A DNA stretch of 64,000 nt from Rhodospirillales bacterium (GCA_023898785.1 CP060239.1:310001-374000); one strand, 5' to 3'. Shown: positions 48,863 through 58,135, numbered from the stretch's first letter. The notes: generated by a model not told the origin, from the sequence alone. Numbers and translations: made by a program.

Positions 48863-51565
48863 TTATGAGTCTTTGAGGAGTGTTTTGAGGGCGTAGAGCA
48901 CGTCGAGGGCTTCGCGTGGGGAGAGCGTATCGGGTGTTATGGTTTCGAGCTTTTCGAGTGCGGGGTTGATGTGCGCGGCGCTTTGCTTGTTATCGGCGAG
49001 GGAGAATAGCGGCAGGTCTTCGGAAAGCCGGGCGAGATTACCGGACTGCTCACCGGTTTGGAGTTTTTCCAGAATGCTCCGGGCGCGGGCGATGACGGAT
49101 TCTGGCAGGCCGGCGAGCTTGGCAACGTGGATGCCGTAGGAACGATCGGCAGCGCCGGGGGCAACGCTGTGGAGGAAAACGATGTCTCCTTGCCATTCCT
49201 TGACCTGCATGGAGTGGCAGGACAGGGCGGGCAGGCGTGATGTCAGGGCGGTAAGTTCGTGGTAATGGGTGGCGAAAAGGGCGCGGCATTTATTGACATC
49301 GTGCAAGTGTTCGACGCAGGCCCAGGCGATGGACAGGCCATCAAAGGTGGCGGTGCCGCGGCCGATTTCATCAAGGATAACGAGGGAGCGGTCGGTGGCC
49401 TGGTTGAGGATGGCGGCGGTTTCGACCATTTCGACCATGAAGGTGGATCGTCCACGCGCCAGGTCATCTGATGCTCCGACACGGCTGAAAACCCTATCGA
49501 TGATCCCAATATGCGCCTTTTTTGCCGGAACGAATGACCCGGTTTGCGCCATAATGGCGATGAGGGCATTTTGGCGCAAATAGGTGGATTTTCCTGCCAT
49601 GTTGGGGCCGGTGAGCAGCCAGAGGTGATTGTCGGGGGTAAGGGTGCAATCATTAGGCACGAAGGTTTCGTGGTCTTTTTTGAGCGCGGTTTCGACGACC
49701 GGGTGGCGGGCGGATTCGAGGGTAAAGGCGAGGCTGTTATCAAGAAGAGGGCGACAATAATTTTGGTCACTGGCGAGTTGGGCGAGTGCGGTAGCCATAT
49801 CGAGGGTGGCGATGGCGCGAGCTCTTTGGCCAATTTCTTCGGAAGCCGCAACGCATTCTTCGGTGAGTTGCTGGAAGATTTCGAGTTCGATGGCGAGGGC
49901 TTTTTCACCAGCGGAAGAGAGGTCGCGTTCAAGTTCGGCGAGAGCGGTGGTGGTGAAGCGCACGGCGCTCGCCATTGTCTGGCGGTGAATGTATGGGCTT
50001 TCGGGGCCTTTTTCCATCAGCGGATCGGCGCGCCGGGCAGGGACTTCGATAAAATAGCCCAGCACGTTGTTGAATTTGATTTTGAGCGCGTCGATGCCGG
50101 TGTCTTTTTGATATTGGCTTTGCAGGCCGGCGATGAGGCGTTTGCTCTCGCTTTTTAGCGTTTTGAGGTCGTCGAGCTTTTTGAAAAAGCCTGTGCGGAT
50201 GAAGCCGCCATCGCGCGCAAGCATTGGCGGTTCTGTTTCGAGGGCCTGGGTGAGCTTGTCTTGTAATTCGGCGGTAAAGGCTTCGGTTTGCAGGGCGGTG
50301 AGGAGATCGGAGAGAACCTCTTTTGCGCCATCATGATTTTGTAATGCGGCGCGGATGATCTCTATTTGCATCAGTCCGTCCCTGATCATGGCGAGATCGC
50401 GCGGGCCGCCGCGCCCGACTGACAGGCGTGAGAGGGCGCGTTCCATGTCGGGCATGGCTTTGAGCTGCTCACGGAGGAGATTGCGCAAAGGGCTTTGGCC
50501 TGTAAAATATTCGACGCGGTTCAGGCGCGCGTTGATTTCATCAATGTCGATCAGTGGAGCAGACAGGCAGGTTTGTAGCAGGCGCGCGCCGGGCGGCGTG
50601 ATGGTGCGGTCGATTGTGGCCAGGAGGGAGCCTTTACGCTCGCCGCTTTGGGTGCGGGTGATTTCGAGATTACGGCGGGTGGCGGCGTCAATCTCCATAT
50701 TGGCCGAAGCCGTCATTTGCCGGGGTTTTTCGAGATACGGAATTTTACCGATCTGGGTGCGCTGGATATAGTCGATCAGCGCTCCGGCAGCGGCGATTTC
50801 GGCGCGGGAGAATGCGCCGAAGCCTTCGAGTGTGTTGACGTCGAAGAGGTCTTCCAGTTTTTTCTTTGCGTTTTGGCTGTCGAATAAGGAACGGGCTTGC
50901 GGGCTGTGGCGCGGGTCATGGCCCAATTCTGTGGCGAGTGTGTCAGGGATGACGATTTCGCGCGGAGCAATGCGTTCCAGCGCGGTCTGGATTTGGTCTT
51001 TGAGGACGGGTTGCACCGTAAATGAACCGGTGGACAGGTCTGTCCAGGCCAGGCCGTATTGGTTGCCGACATCGGTGAGGGCTGAGAGATAGTTGTTTTC
51101 GTGGGGCTGGAGGAGCGCGTCTTCGGTCAGGGTGCCCTGGGTGACGACGCGCACGACATCGCGGTTGACGAGGGTTTTGGAAGCGGGGCGGCCTTCGGCT
51201 TTGGCGCGCAGCTTTGCTTCTTCGGGGCTTTCAGTTTGTTCGCAGATGGCGACTTTAAAGCCGGCGCGAATGAGTTTGGCGAGGTAGGGTTCATAGGCGT
51301 GATAAGGGACGCCGCACATGGGGATGTCCGTGCCCCCATTTTCTTTGGCGGTTTTGCCGCGTTTGGTCAGGGTGATGTCGAGAGTCTCGGAGGCTTTGAG
51401 CGCATCGTCGAAGAAGAGTTCATAAAAATCGCCCATACGATAGAAGAGCAGGCAGTCTTTATGGCGGTCTTTGAGCGTGAGGTATTGCGCCATCATCGGC
51501 GTGTGGCCGTCGGCGAGGAAGTCATCTTGTGACTTTGGGGATGTTTTTAACGCAGCTTGTTGCAT
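48863..51565 (-). CDS. mutS: DNA mismatch repair protein MutS
   Basis: It recognises mismatches and starts repair. The mismatch-contact motif is in YRMGDFYELFFDDA near residue 42. The Walker A site is LLTGPNMAGKSTYLRQ, Walker B is SLVILDEIGRGTATFDG, and TFMVEMVETA is the dimer signature. The 900-residue length is slightly long but within range. The upstream gap contains a family 3 repeat. Confidence 0.97.
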   Translation of the reverse strand: MQQAALKTSPKSQDDFLADGHTPMMAQYLTLKDRHKDCLLFYRMGDFYELFFDDALKASETLDITLTKRGKTAKENGGTDIPMCGVPYHAYEPYLAKLIRAGFKVAICEQTESPEEAKLRAKAEGRPASKTLVNRDVVRVVTQGTLTEDALLQPHENNYLSALTDVGNQYGLAWTDLSTGSFTVQPVLKDQIQTALERIAPREIVIPDTLATELGHDPRHSPQARSLFDSQNAKKKLEDLFDVNTLEGFGAFSRAEIAAAGALIDYIQRTQIGKIPYLEKPRQMTASANMEIDAATRRNLEITRTQSGERKGSLLATIDRTITPPGARLLQTCLSAPLIDIDEINARLNRVEYFTGQSPLRNLLREQLKAMPDMERALSRLSVGRGGPRDLAMIRDGLMQIEIIRAALQNHDGAKEVLSDLLTALQTEAFTAELQDKLTQALETEPPMLARDGGFIRTGFFKKLDDLKTLKSESKRLIAGLQSQYQKDTGIDALKIKFNNVLGYFIEVPARRADPLMEKGPESPYIHRQTMASAVRFTTTALAELERDLSSAGEKALAIELEIFQQLTEECVAASEEIGQRARAIATLDMATALAQLASDQNYCRPLLDNSLAFTLESARHPVVETALKKDHETFVPNDCTLTPDNHLWLLTGPNMAGKSTYLRQNALIAIMAQTGSFVPAKKAHIGIIDRVFSRVGASDDLARGRSTFMVEMVETAAILNQATDRSLVILDEIGRGTATFDGLSIAWACVEHLHDVNKCRALFATHYHELTALTSRLPALSCHSMQVKEWQGDIVFLHSVAPGAADRSYGIHVAKLAGLPESVIARARSILEKLQTGEQSGNLARLSEDLPLFSLADNKQSAAHINPALEKLETITPDTLSPREALDVLYALKTLLKDS

Positions 51566-51576
51566 AGGGTTTATTT

Positions 51577-51640
51577 AAACCACTAAGGGCGTTCAGGTCA
51601 CGAAGAAAAAAATTTAAACCACAGTGAACACAGGAGAAGC
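51577..51640. repeat. Family 3 repeat upstream of mutS
   Basis: 'aaaccactaagggcgttcag', 'gtcacgaag' and 'aaaccacagtgaacacagg' match the family arms seen near 12343 and 6293. The segment fills most of the gap before mutS. Confidence 0.6.
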
Positions 51641-51668
51641 ACAGGGGCGGTTTGTGGATGGATTTTAT

Positions 51669-52322
51669 CTATTTGCTATAAAAGGTTTTGTATTCTGCTG
51701 ATAATAGTAAGGCTTCTTTTCTGTCAGATTCCGAAAGGCTTTCTTTATAAGAATCCAAGAATGGTTTAGTAGGTATTTCCGGCCTGTAGGGATATTTTCT
51801 TAGCCCTTGTTTCCAAGCAAGCAGCATCCATGCGTAACCTTCAATATCATTTGATGTATTATCGTCTTCTGCTACGGCTATTGCTCTTAAAAATTGACCG
51901 CGTCGATCTCCTTGTTTAGCGGCTTTCAGAAACAATTCAGCTCCTTTTTGAAGGCCATCTTTTTGTTCTTGCAGGCTGGGTTCTGGAACAATAAATTTTT
52001 TGGTATATTGTTGATAGCCTTCGTAAACTTGCGCAGGGGCGTAGTTTTGGTCCAGAGCTTCCTTTTTCCATTTGGTGTGTTGTGTGTATAACTCTCTAGC
52101 TCTTGGATTCGTTTTATGCTCAAATTCGTTTTCTTCGGCTATTTCAGTTGCTTCTTTTAAGTATAACATTGCCAGGATGTACTGCGCTTCTGCATTTCCT
52201 TCTTTTGCCATTTCCAAACAAGTTTCAAGAGATGAGCATATGGCTTCCTCTTCTGCTCGAGAAGGGGGAGTAAAAGTAAAAAGAAAAACTATTGCTAATA
52301 TTAGATATGAGTTATTTTTCAT
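51669..52322 (-). CDS. Sel1-repeat protein, exported
   Basis: A 217-residue protein with a signal peptide (MKNNSYLILAIVFLFTFTPP, cleavage near SRA-EE). Sel1-like helices follow: CLEMAKEGNAEAQYILAMLY, and later FLKAAKQGDRRGQFLRAIA with YAWMLLAWKQG. Sel1 proteins act as periplasmic adaptors. The start is three bases after dut, so it follows dut in the same transcript. AT content is higher than its neighbours, which suggests acquisition. Confidence 0.75.
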   Translation of the reverse strand: MKNNSYLILAIVFLFTFTPPSRAEEEAICSSLETCLEMAKEGNAEAQYILAMLYLKEATEIAEENEFEHKTNPRARELYTQHTKWKKEALDQNYAPAQVYEGYQQYTKKFIVPEPSLQEQKDGLQKGAELFLKAAKQGDRRGQFLRAIAVAEDDNTSNDIEGYAWMLLAWKQGLRKYPYRPEIPTKPFLDSYKESLSESDRKEALLLSAEYKTFYSK

Positions 52323-52325
52323 TTA

Positions 52326-52778
52326 TTATTCCGTGCCGGTTGAGCCGAAGCCGCCTTCGCCGCGGTCGGTTTCTTCGAGGGTTTTGACGACGTCCCAGTT
52401 TACGGTTTCGAATTTTTCCACGACCATCTGGGCGATTCTTTGTCCGCGTTCAATGGTGAAGGCGTGTTGGCCGTGATTGATCAGGATGACCTTGATTTCA
52501 CCGCGGTAGTCGGCATCGATGGTGCCGGGGGTGTTGAGGACGGTGACGCCATGTTTGAGGGCGAGGCCTGAGCGCGGGCGGATTTGAGCTTCATAGCCTT
52601 CGGGCAGGGCGATGGACAGGCCGGTGGGAACCAGTGCGCGGTCGCCGGGGCCGAGTTCGAGGGCTTCTTCGAGGGCGGCGGACAGGTCCATGCCGGCGGA
52701 TTGTTCGGTGGCGTAGGTGGGGAGTTGAAGTCCTACGGCGTGTTCCAAAGGCATCAGTTTAACTCTTACTTCGCTCAT
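52326..52778 (-). CDS. dut: dUTP diphosphatase
   Basis: It hydrolyses dUTP to keep uracil out of DNA and supplies dUMP. The five trimeric dUTPase motifs are seen: SAGMDLSAAL, RSGLALKHGV, LNTPGTIDADYRGEIKV, GQRIAQMVVEK and GRGEGGFGSTG-like RGEGGFGSTG at the end. The 150-residue length is standard. The ATG overlaps the coaBC stop by four bases. Confidence 0.96.
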   Translation of the reverse strand: MSEVRVKLMPLEHAVGLQLPTYATEQSAGMDLSAALEEALELGPGDRALVPTGLSIALPEGYEAQIRPRSGLALKHGVTVLNTPGTIDADYRGEIKVILINHGQHAFTIERGQRIAQMVVEKFETVNWDVVKTLEETDRGEGGFGSTGTE

Positions 52779-54016
52779 TCTGCTGCGTCCTGTACTGCTT
52801 TTGTTTCAAAGTAGTTTGCTATTTCTTTCACTAGGCGGGTGGCAATGGCGTCTTTGCTCATGGGCTTCCAGTCCTGAGTTTTTGAAGAGGTTATAAGATA
52901 GACGTGATTCTGGTCTTCGCCAAAGGTTTTTTGGGCAGGCTGGCCAACGAGATTGGCGAGAATCCAGTTACATTTCTTTCGTTTGAGTTTGTCGGCGGCG
53001 TTTTTGGCCAAGTTTTCGGTTTCGGCGGCAAAGCCGATGATGAGCATCGGGCGATTTTTATGTGTGCTCAAGGTTTTGAGGATGTCCGGGTTTTCTTTGA
53101 GCGCGATGGAGGGTGGGGTTTTGCCGGCGCGTTTTTTGATTTTATGGTTTTGAAGTTTGGTTGGAGACCAATCCGATACGGCGGCGGCGCACACAGCGAT
53201 GTCAATGGCTTCTTTGGTGTTGAGGGCGTTTTCACAGGCGTTTAGCATTTCCTGGGCAGTTTCAATATGGATGGTTTTGATTCCGGGCGGGTCTGGCAGG
53301 GCGACCGGGCCTGTGACGAGGGTGACATCGGCGCCGTGGGCGGCCAGAGCGGTTGCAATGGCATGGCCTTGTTTGCCTGATGATCGATTGCCGATGAAGC
53401 GTACCGGGTCGAGGGGTTCGAGGGTCGGGCCGGAGGTTACAAGGGCCGTGCGGCCCTTTAGAATGTTGGAATGTTGGAATGTTGGAATGTTGGAAAGAAC
53501 GGCTTTAAGGATGTCTTCGGGCTGGCTCATGCGTCCCAAGCCGCGTTCGCCGCAGGCCATGTCGCCTTCTTCGGGGCCGATAATAGTATGACCGCGGGAT
53601 TGCAGCGTGGCGATATTGGCCTGTGTTGCCGGGTTATGCCACATTTTGTGGTTCATCGCCGGGGCGATGAGGGCGGGTTTGTCGGCGGCCAGTAAGGCGG
53701 TGGTGGCCAGATCCTGGGCCAGTCCGTGGGCTATTTGAGCTATGATATTGGCGCTGGCCGGGGCGATGACGATAGCGTCGGCTGTGCGTGAGAGATGGAT
53801 GTGATCCATTTTGTATGTATCTCCGGTTAGCGCTTCTTGTTCGCACAGGGCGGAGACGCTTAAAGGCGTGACGAATTGCTCCCCGCCTTTGGTGAGGATG
53901 CAGCGCACAGTGCATCCGGCTTTTTTCAGTAAGCGGATGAGCTCAAGTGATTTATAAGCGGCAATGCCGCCGCTGATAATCAAGAGGATAGATTTTTCTT
54001 TAAGATTTTGTGTCAT
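52775..54016 (-). CDS. coaBC: Phosphopantothenoylcysteine decarboxylase / phosphopantothenate-cysteine ligase
   Basis: A bifunctional enzyme of coenzyme A synthesis. The CoaC half has ILLIISGGIAAYKSLELIR, HIHLSRTADAIVIAPASAN and the substrate loop PAMNHKMWHNPAT. The CoaB half has ALVTSGPTLEPLDPVRFIGN and RSSGKQGHAIATAL, and later KKRAGKTPPSI. The linker between the halves contains NIPTFQHSNILKG, encoded by a tandem octamer. Length 413 is normal. dut follows with overlap. Confidence 0.95.
   Translation of the reverse strand: MTQNLKEKSILLIISGGIAAYKSLELIRLLKKAGCTVRCILTKGGEQFVTPLSVSALCEQEALTGDTYKMDHIHLSRTADAIVIAPASANIIAQIAHGLAQDLATTALLAADKPALIAPAMNHKMWHNPATQANIATLQSRGHTIIGPEEGDMACGERGLGRMSQPEDILKAVLSNIPTFQHSNILKGRTALVTSGPTLEPLDPVRFIGNRSSGKQGHAIATALAAHGADVTLVTGPVALPDPPGIKTIHIETAQEMLNACENALNTKEAIDIAVCAAAVSDWSPTKLQNHKIKKRAGKTPPSIALKENPDILKTLSTHKNRPMLIIGFAAETENLAKNAADKLKRKKCNWILANLVGQPAQKTFGEDQNHVYLITSSKTQDWKPMSKDAIATRLVKEIANYFETKAVQDAAE
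53461..53495. repeat. Family 4 tandem octamer (GAATGTTG)n inside coaBC
   Basis: Four full units of GAATGTTG plus a partial one lie in frame in the linker between the two coaBC domains. The unit length is not a multiple of three, so losing or gaining one unit would shift the frame. Confidence 0.9.
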
Positions 54017-54034
54017 GACGCTGTTTATAAAGAA

Positions 54035-54066
54035 AAAGCCCTGCTATGGCTAGCAGGGCTTTTAAA
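54035..54066 (-). terminator. Rho-independent terminator of the Ala/Glu-rich gene
   Basis: AAGCCCTGCTAGCCATAGCAGGGCTTTTT on the minus strand (stem AAGCCCTGCTA with TAGCAGGGCTT, 11 bp) follows the stop of the 54088 gene by about 20 bases and ends in a T-run. It separates this gene from coaBC. Confidence 0.85.
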
Positions 54067-54087
54067 CTTTTGCTTTAAGAGCGAGTC

Positions 54088-54600
54088 TTATTGCATCATT
54101 TCTTTTGCTTTTTCGATGATTGCATCACCGGAAGCAGGCTCTGTTTCAATGGTATCTTCAATGCTGTCAGCTGCGTGTTCAATGGTTTCGGCTGTTTCTT
54201 CATCCGGATTTGTTGCTGCGGCGTCTTCGATTGCTTCAGTAGTCTCGCTTGCTGCTTCTTCTGTGGCTTCGACAGCATCATCAGCAATTTCAGCCATGGC
54301 GTCATAAACATCATCAGAAGCTTCGGCTGTTGCATCGGCTGCATCAGCGGCTGTTTCCATTGTTGTTTCTGTCATTTCAGAAACAGTTTCAGCAGCTTCG
54401 CCAGCTGCTTCCTGGATTGAACTAGCAAAGCCAGAGACGCCTTCAGCTATGCCTTCAGCGGCTTCTGAACCTGCTGCAGGTTCAATGTATGATATGTTAT
54501 TTCCAGATGTTCCCATGTTGTTGTAGATTGCGAAAATTGCAACCAGACCTGCGGCCAGTACAACACCGGAATAGACGATTGATTTTGTAAAGTTATTCAT
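54088..54600 (-). CDS. Ala/Glu-rich single-pass membrane protein
   Basis: A 170-residue protein. The N-terminal membrane helix (SIVYSGVVLAAGLVAIFAIY) is followed by about 110 residues that are almost wholly Ala, Glu, Thr, Asp and Ser (AAETVSEMTETTMETAAD). This would be a very acidic external or cytosolic helix or disordered tail. AAGGAG lies 15 bases before the ATG at 54600. It has its own terminator. It sits between ubiE and coaBC, where many alphaproteobacteria carry ubiB. I know no family for it. Confidence 0.7.
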   Translation of the reverse strand: MNNFTKSIVYSGVVLAAGLVAIFAIYNNMGTSGNNISYIEPAAGSEAAEGIAEGVSGFASSIQEAAGEAAETVSEMTETTMETAADAADATAEASDDVYDAMAEIADDAVEATEEAASETTEAIEDAAATNPDEETAETIEHAADSIEDTIETEPASGDAIIEKAKEMMQ

Positions 54601-54728
54601 TAGAGTAGTCCTCTCCTTAATTCTCACAGTTATATAGTGGTTTGTGAATGGCCACTTTTGCGCAATCGAGACTTGCGAGTCAATAAAAAACGACAAGCCA
54701 TTGTAATTATGGCAAATTAGCGGTGTGT

Positions 54729-55475
54729 TTACAGCTTGGTTCCACGGTGAATTGCGACGATTCCGGCGGAAAGATTTGAAAATGAACAGTTTTTAAGCCC
54801 TGCATTTTCCATGCGGTTTTTGAGTTCTTCCTGCTGCGGCATTTTGCGGATGCTTTCAACAAGGTATTGGTAGCTGTCACGATCTTTGGCAACAATTTGG
54901 CCTATGCGCGGGATGATATTATAGGAGTAGAGGTCGTAAGCTTTGGCGAGTAACGGTTCGCGCACATGGGAGAATTCAAGACAGAAGAAGCGCCCGCCGG
55001 GTTTCAGGACACGGGTGGCTTCGCGCAGGGCTTCATCGATGAGGGTCACGTTACGCAAACCAAAGGCGATGGTGTAGACGTCGAAACTGTTATCCTCGAA
55101 GGGGAGGTTGGCGGCGTTGCCGGTGATCCATTCAAAATCATTGATCCAGCCGCGATCAATCGCACGGTCACGGCCAACTTCTAGCATATTGGGGTTGAGA
55201 TCGAAGACGGTGATGTCGGACCCGGGCGATTTTTTCTTAATGCGAAAGGCGATGTCGCCGGTGCCGCCCGCGACATCGAGAAATTTCATGTTGTTTTTGG
55301 GGCGAATGCGCCGGACGAACGTATCTTTCCACAGACGGTGCAGGCCGCCGGACATCAGGTCGTTCATGAGGTCGTAATTGTCGGCGACGGAATCGAATAC
55401 ACCGCGCACGAGTCCGGTTTTTTCCTCGGGGGTGACAGTGCGCTGTCCGAATTGTGTGCTTTCAGGGTTTTGCAT
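54729..55475 (-). CDS. ubiE: Ubiquinone/menaquinone biosynthesis methyltransferase
   Basis: A SAM-dependent C-methyltransferase for quinone synthesis. The early text VRGVFDSVADNYDLMNDLMS is the family signature, the SAM loop is FLDVAGGTGDIAFRI, and later AFGLRNVTLIDEAL and GGRFFCLEFSHV are conserved. The 248-residue length is normal. It is divergent from murJ, with a family 1 repeat between them. Confidence 0.96.
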   Translation of the reverse strand: MQNPESTQFGQRTVTPEEKTGLVRGVFDSVADNYDLMNDLMSGGLHRLWKDTFVRRIRPKNNMKFLDVAGGTGDIAFRIKKKSPGSDITVFDLNPNMLEVGRDRAIDRGWINDFEWITGNAANLPFEDNSFDVYTIAFGLRNVTLIDEALREATRVLKPGGRFFCLEFSHVREPLLAKAYDLYSYNIIPRIGQIVAKDRDSYQYLVESIRKMPQQEELKNRMENAGLKNCSFSNLSAGIVAIHRGTKL

Positions 55476-55486
55476 CTTGGCATACT

Positions 55487-55564
55487 GTCATTGCGGACGG
55501 AGTGATGCAATCCAGAAATTCGTTAAAATGGATTGCTTCGTCACAAAAGCTCCTCGCAATGACG
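55487..55564. repeat. Family 1 repeat in the ubiE-murJ divergent region
   Basis: GTCATTGCGGACGGAG to CTCCTCGCAATGACG with inner arms 'gatgcaatccag' and 'atggattgcttcgtc'. It occupies almost all of the 114-base divergent gap, so the promoters of ubiE and murJ must lie in or against it. Confidence 0.85.
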
Positions 55565-55589
55565 ATTATCAGATGGTAAGTAGTTTTCT

Positions 55590-57125
55590 ATGAAACTTGC
55601 AAAAGCGATGGCGACGGTGGCGGGCTTGACGGGGCTTAGCCGCATTTTTGGATTTATCCGTGATATCATGACGGCGGCAATTTTGGGCGCGGGGCCAGTT
55701 GCAGATGCATTTTTTGTCGCGCTGAAATTGCCGAATTTCTTTCGCCGGGTGACGGCGGAGGGCGCATTTAGTGTCGCCTTTGTGCCGCTTTATACGGAAA
55801 GCGTAGAGAAGGAGGGGCAGGAAGAGGCCGATGCGTTTGCCAGTAATGTGTTTATGGTCATGTTGTCGATGTTGTCAGTGGTGGTTTTGCTGGCTCTGGC
55901 CGGGATGCCGTGGGTTATATCTGCGATTGCGCCGGGTTTTATTGATGACCCGGTGCGGTTTGATGCGGCGGTTCAGCTTTCGCGAATTACGTTTCCTTAC
56001 TTGTTGTTGATGTCGTTGACAGCGCTCTTGGGCGGGGTTTTGAATGCGCTGAACCGGTTTGCGCCGTTTGCGTTTGCTCCTGTGCTGTTTAACCTTTGTC
56101 TGATTTCGGCGTTGTTGCTGAGTGGGTATTTTGCTGATGCCGGGCAGGCGCTCAGTTTTGGGGTGTTGTTTGCGGGCGTTTTGCAGCTCATCTGGCTGGT
56201 TGTGGCGGCGCGGCGGTCCGGGGTGTATTTGCGGTTCAAGAGACCCGTATTTGATGTGAAAATTAAGCGTGTGTTTAAGTTGATGGGCCCCGGTGTGATT
56301 GGCGCGGGCGTGATGCATATCAATTTGTTTGCTGATATGGTGATTGCGTCTTTCCTGAGTGCGGGTTCGATTTCCTATCTTTATTATGCCGACCGGCTCA
56401 ATCAGTTACCGCTGGGCGTGGTAGGGATTGCGGTGGGCACGGCATTGTTGCCGATGCTCTCTAAGGCGCTGGCCAAGGGTGATATGGATGAGGGGCGGGA
56501 TTTGTTTAACCGCGCCTTGGAGATGTGTTTGTTGCTGGCGCTGCCTGCGGCGGCGGCTCTGGCATTCTTTGGTCGCGATCTTGTTGGAGGGTTGTTTGAG
56601 CGAGGGGCTTTTGATTATCAGGATAGTCAGGCAACAGTGATGGTCTTAACCGGCTATGCTTTTGGCTTGCCAGCCTATATTTGTGTAAAAGTTTTTTCTA
56701 CTGTTCATTGGGCTTCTCAGGATACTAAAACACCTGTGAAGATTTCCGTTATTGCTACTGTTATCAATATTGCGTTGAGTTTGCTGCTTATTCAGTATAT
56801 CGGAGTAGCGGGCATTGCCCTTGCAACAGGATTAACGGGTTGGTTGCAGTTCATTTTTCATGTTAAAGCCCTTAAAGGAAAACGCGTAGAATTCGATGAT
56901 AGGCTCAAACGGGCGTCATTGAAAATTTTTTGGGCGACTGGTTTGATGGTCGGTGGGGTTGTTTTTCTGATGCTGGCAATTGATAACGATTATGCAATGA
57001 GTAAAATGCAGCGGATGATCATAACTGTGGTTTCAGGTTTGGGGATTTATAGTGTTTTAGTTTTGGTTTTTGGGTTAGTGAATCTTGATCAGCTAAAGCG
57101 ATTTTTAAAGAAAAAGAAAGTATAA
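55590..57125 (+). CDS. murJ: Lipid II flippase MurJ
   Basis: It moves lipid II across the inner membrane for peptidoglycan synthesis. About 14 hydrophobic helices; the family start is GLTGLSRIFGFIRDIMTAAI and RVTAEGAFSVAFVPLY. The conserved arginine pair of the central cavity is seen in GFIRD and NFFRRVTAEGA. The 511-residue length fits. It lies two bases before trpS in the same transcript. Confidence 0.96.
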   Translation: MKLAKAMATVAGLTGLSRIFGFIRDIMTAAILGAGPVADAFFVALKLPNFFRRVTAEGAFSVAFVPLYTESVEKEGQEEADAFASNVFMVMLSMLSVVVLLALAGMPWVISAIAPGFIDDPVRFDAAVQLSRITFPYLLLMSLTALLGGVLNALNRFAPFAFAPVLFNLCLISALLLSGYFADAGQALSFGVLFAGVLQLIWLVVAARRSGVYLRFKRPVFDVKIKRVFKLMGPGVIGAGVMHINLFADMVIASFLSAGSISYLYYADRLNQLPLGVVGIAVGTALLPMLSKALAKGDMDEGRDLFNRALEMCLLLALPAAAALAFFGRDLVGGLFERGAFDYQDSQATVMVLTGYAFGLPAYICVKVFSTVHWASQDTKTPVKISVIATVINIALSLLLIQYIGVAGIALATGLTGWLQFIFHVKALKGKRVEFDDRLKRASLKIFWATGLMVGGVVFLMLAIDNDYAMSKMQRMIITVVSGLGIYSVLVLVFGLVNLDQLKRFLKKKKV

Positions 57126-57127
57126 GA

Positions 57128-58135
57128 ATGAAACGCATTTTGTCAGGTATGCAGCCGACATCACATTTGCATCTGGGGAATTATCTCGGGGCGCTGAAAA
57201 ACTGGGTGGCTTTGCAGGAAGAGCCGGATAGCCAGTGTTTGTATATGGTGGCGGATTTGCATGCGGTTACTGTGCCGCAGGAGCCGGAGGCTTTGACATT
57301 GGCGACGCGCGAGATTGCGGCGGCGTTTATTGCGGGTGGAATTGATCCGTCAAAATCGGCAATTTTTGTACAGTCTGCGGTGCCGGGGCATTCTGAGCTG
57401 ATGTGGCTTTTGGCCACGATGACGCAGATGGGCAAGCTGGAGCGCATGACGCAGTTCAAGGATAAGGCAGGGAAGAACGCCGAACGGGCGGGTTTGGGGC
57501 TGTTTGCCTATCCGGTGCTGATGGCGGCGGATATTTTATTATATAAGACCACGCATGTGCCGGTGGGCGAGGATCAAAAGCAGCATTTGGAGCTGGCGCG
57601 CGATATTGCCGCGACATTTAATGCGCGTTTTGGCGGGGATGTTTTGTTGCCGCCTGAGCCGTATATTGTCGGTGAGGCGACGCGGGTGATGAGTTTGCAA
57701 GACGGTAGCAAGAAGATGAGCAAGTCGGATGATAGTGAGAAATCGCGGATTAATCTGACTGATGATGCGGACATAATTGCCAAGAAAATCAAGAAGGCGC
57801 AGACTGACCCTGATCCATTGCCTGAGGCGGTTGAAGGGCTTGAAGGGCGCGCGGGGGCGGCCAATCTGGTGACGATTTATGCCGCGCTGGCGGGTATTTC
57901 GAAGGCGGATGTGCTGGCGGAATATGCCGGGCAGGGCTGGGGCGTATTTAAGCCTGCTCTGGCTGAGCTTGCAGTGGAGAAGCTTTCTCCTATAACGGCA
58001 CGGATGAATGAATTAATGGCTGACCCGGCGCAGATTGATGCGATTTTGGCCCAAGGCAACGCAAAAGCGAATGAAATCGCGAACAGAACCGTAGCTGAAG
58101 TTCGGGATATTATGGGTTTCTGGCACGTCGGTTAA
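57128..58135 (+). CDS. trpS: Tryptophanyl-tRNA synthetase
   Basis: It charges tRNA-Trp. The HIGH-type motif is in QPTSHLHLGNYLGAL and the KMSKS motif is SKKMSKSDDSEKSRI. GEDQKQHLELARDIA is also typical. The 335-residue length is normal. It follows murJ with a two-base gap, a pairing I recall from alphaproteobacteria. Confidence 0.97.
   Translation: MKRILSGMQPTSHLHLGNYLGALKNWVALQEEPDSQCLYMVADLHAVTVPQEPEALTLATREIAAAFIAGGIDPSKSAIFVQSAVPGHSELMWLLATMTQMGKLERMTQFKDKAGKNAERAGLGLFAYPVLMAADILLYKTTHVPVGEDQKQHLELARDIAATFNARFGGDVLLPPEPYIVGEATRVMSLQDGSKKMSKSDDSEKSRINLTDDADIIAKKIKKAQTDPDPLPEAVEGLEGRAGAANLVTIYAALAGISKADVLAEYAGQGWGVFKPALAELAVEKLSPITARMNELMADPAQIDAILAQGNAKANEIANRTVAEVRDIMGFWHVG

Noticed and set aside
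54091..54420. Cys/Phe-rich plus-strand frame opposite the Ala/Glu-rich gene
   Set aside because: It mirrors the low-complexity Ala/Glu codons of the minus-strand gene, which has the ribosome site and terminator.
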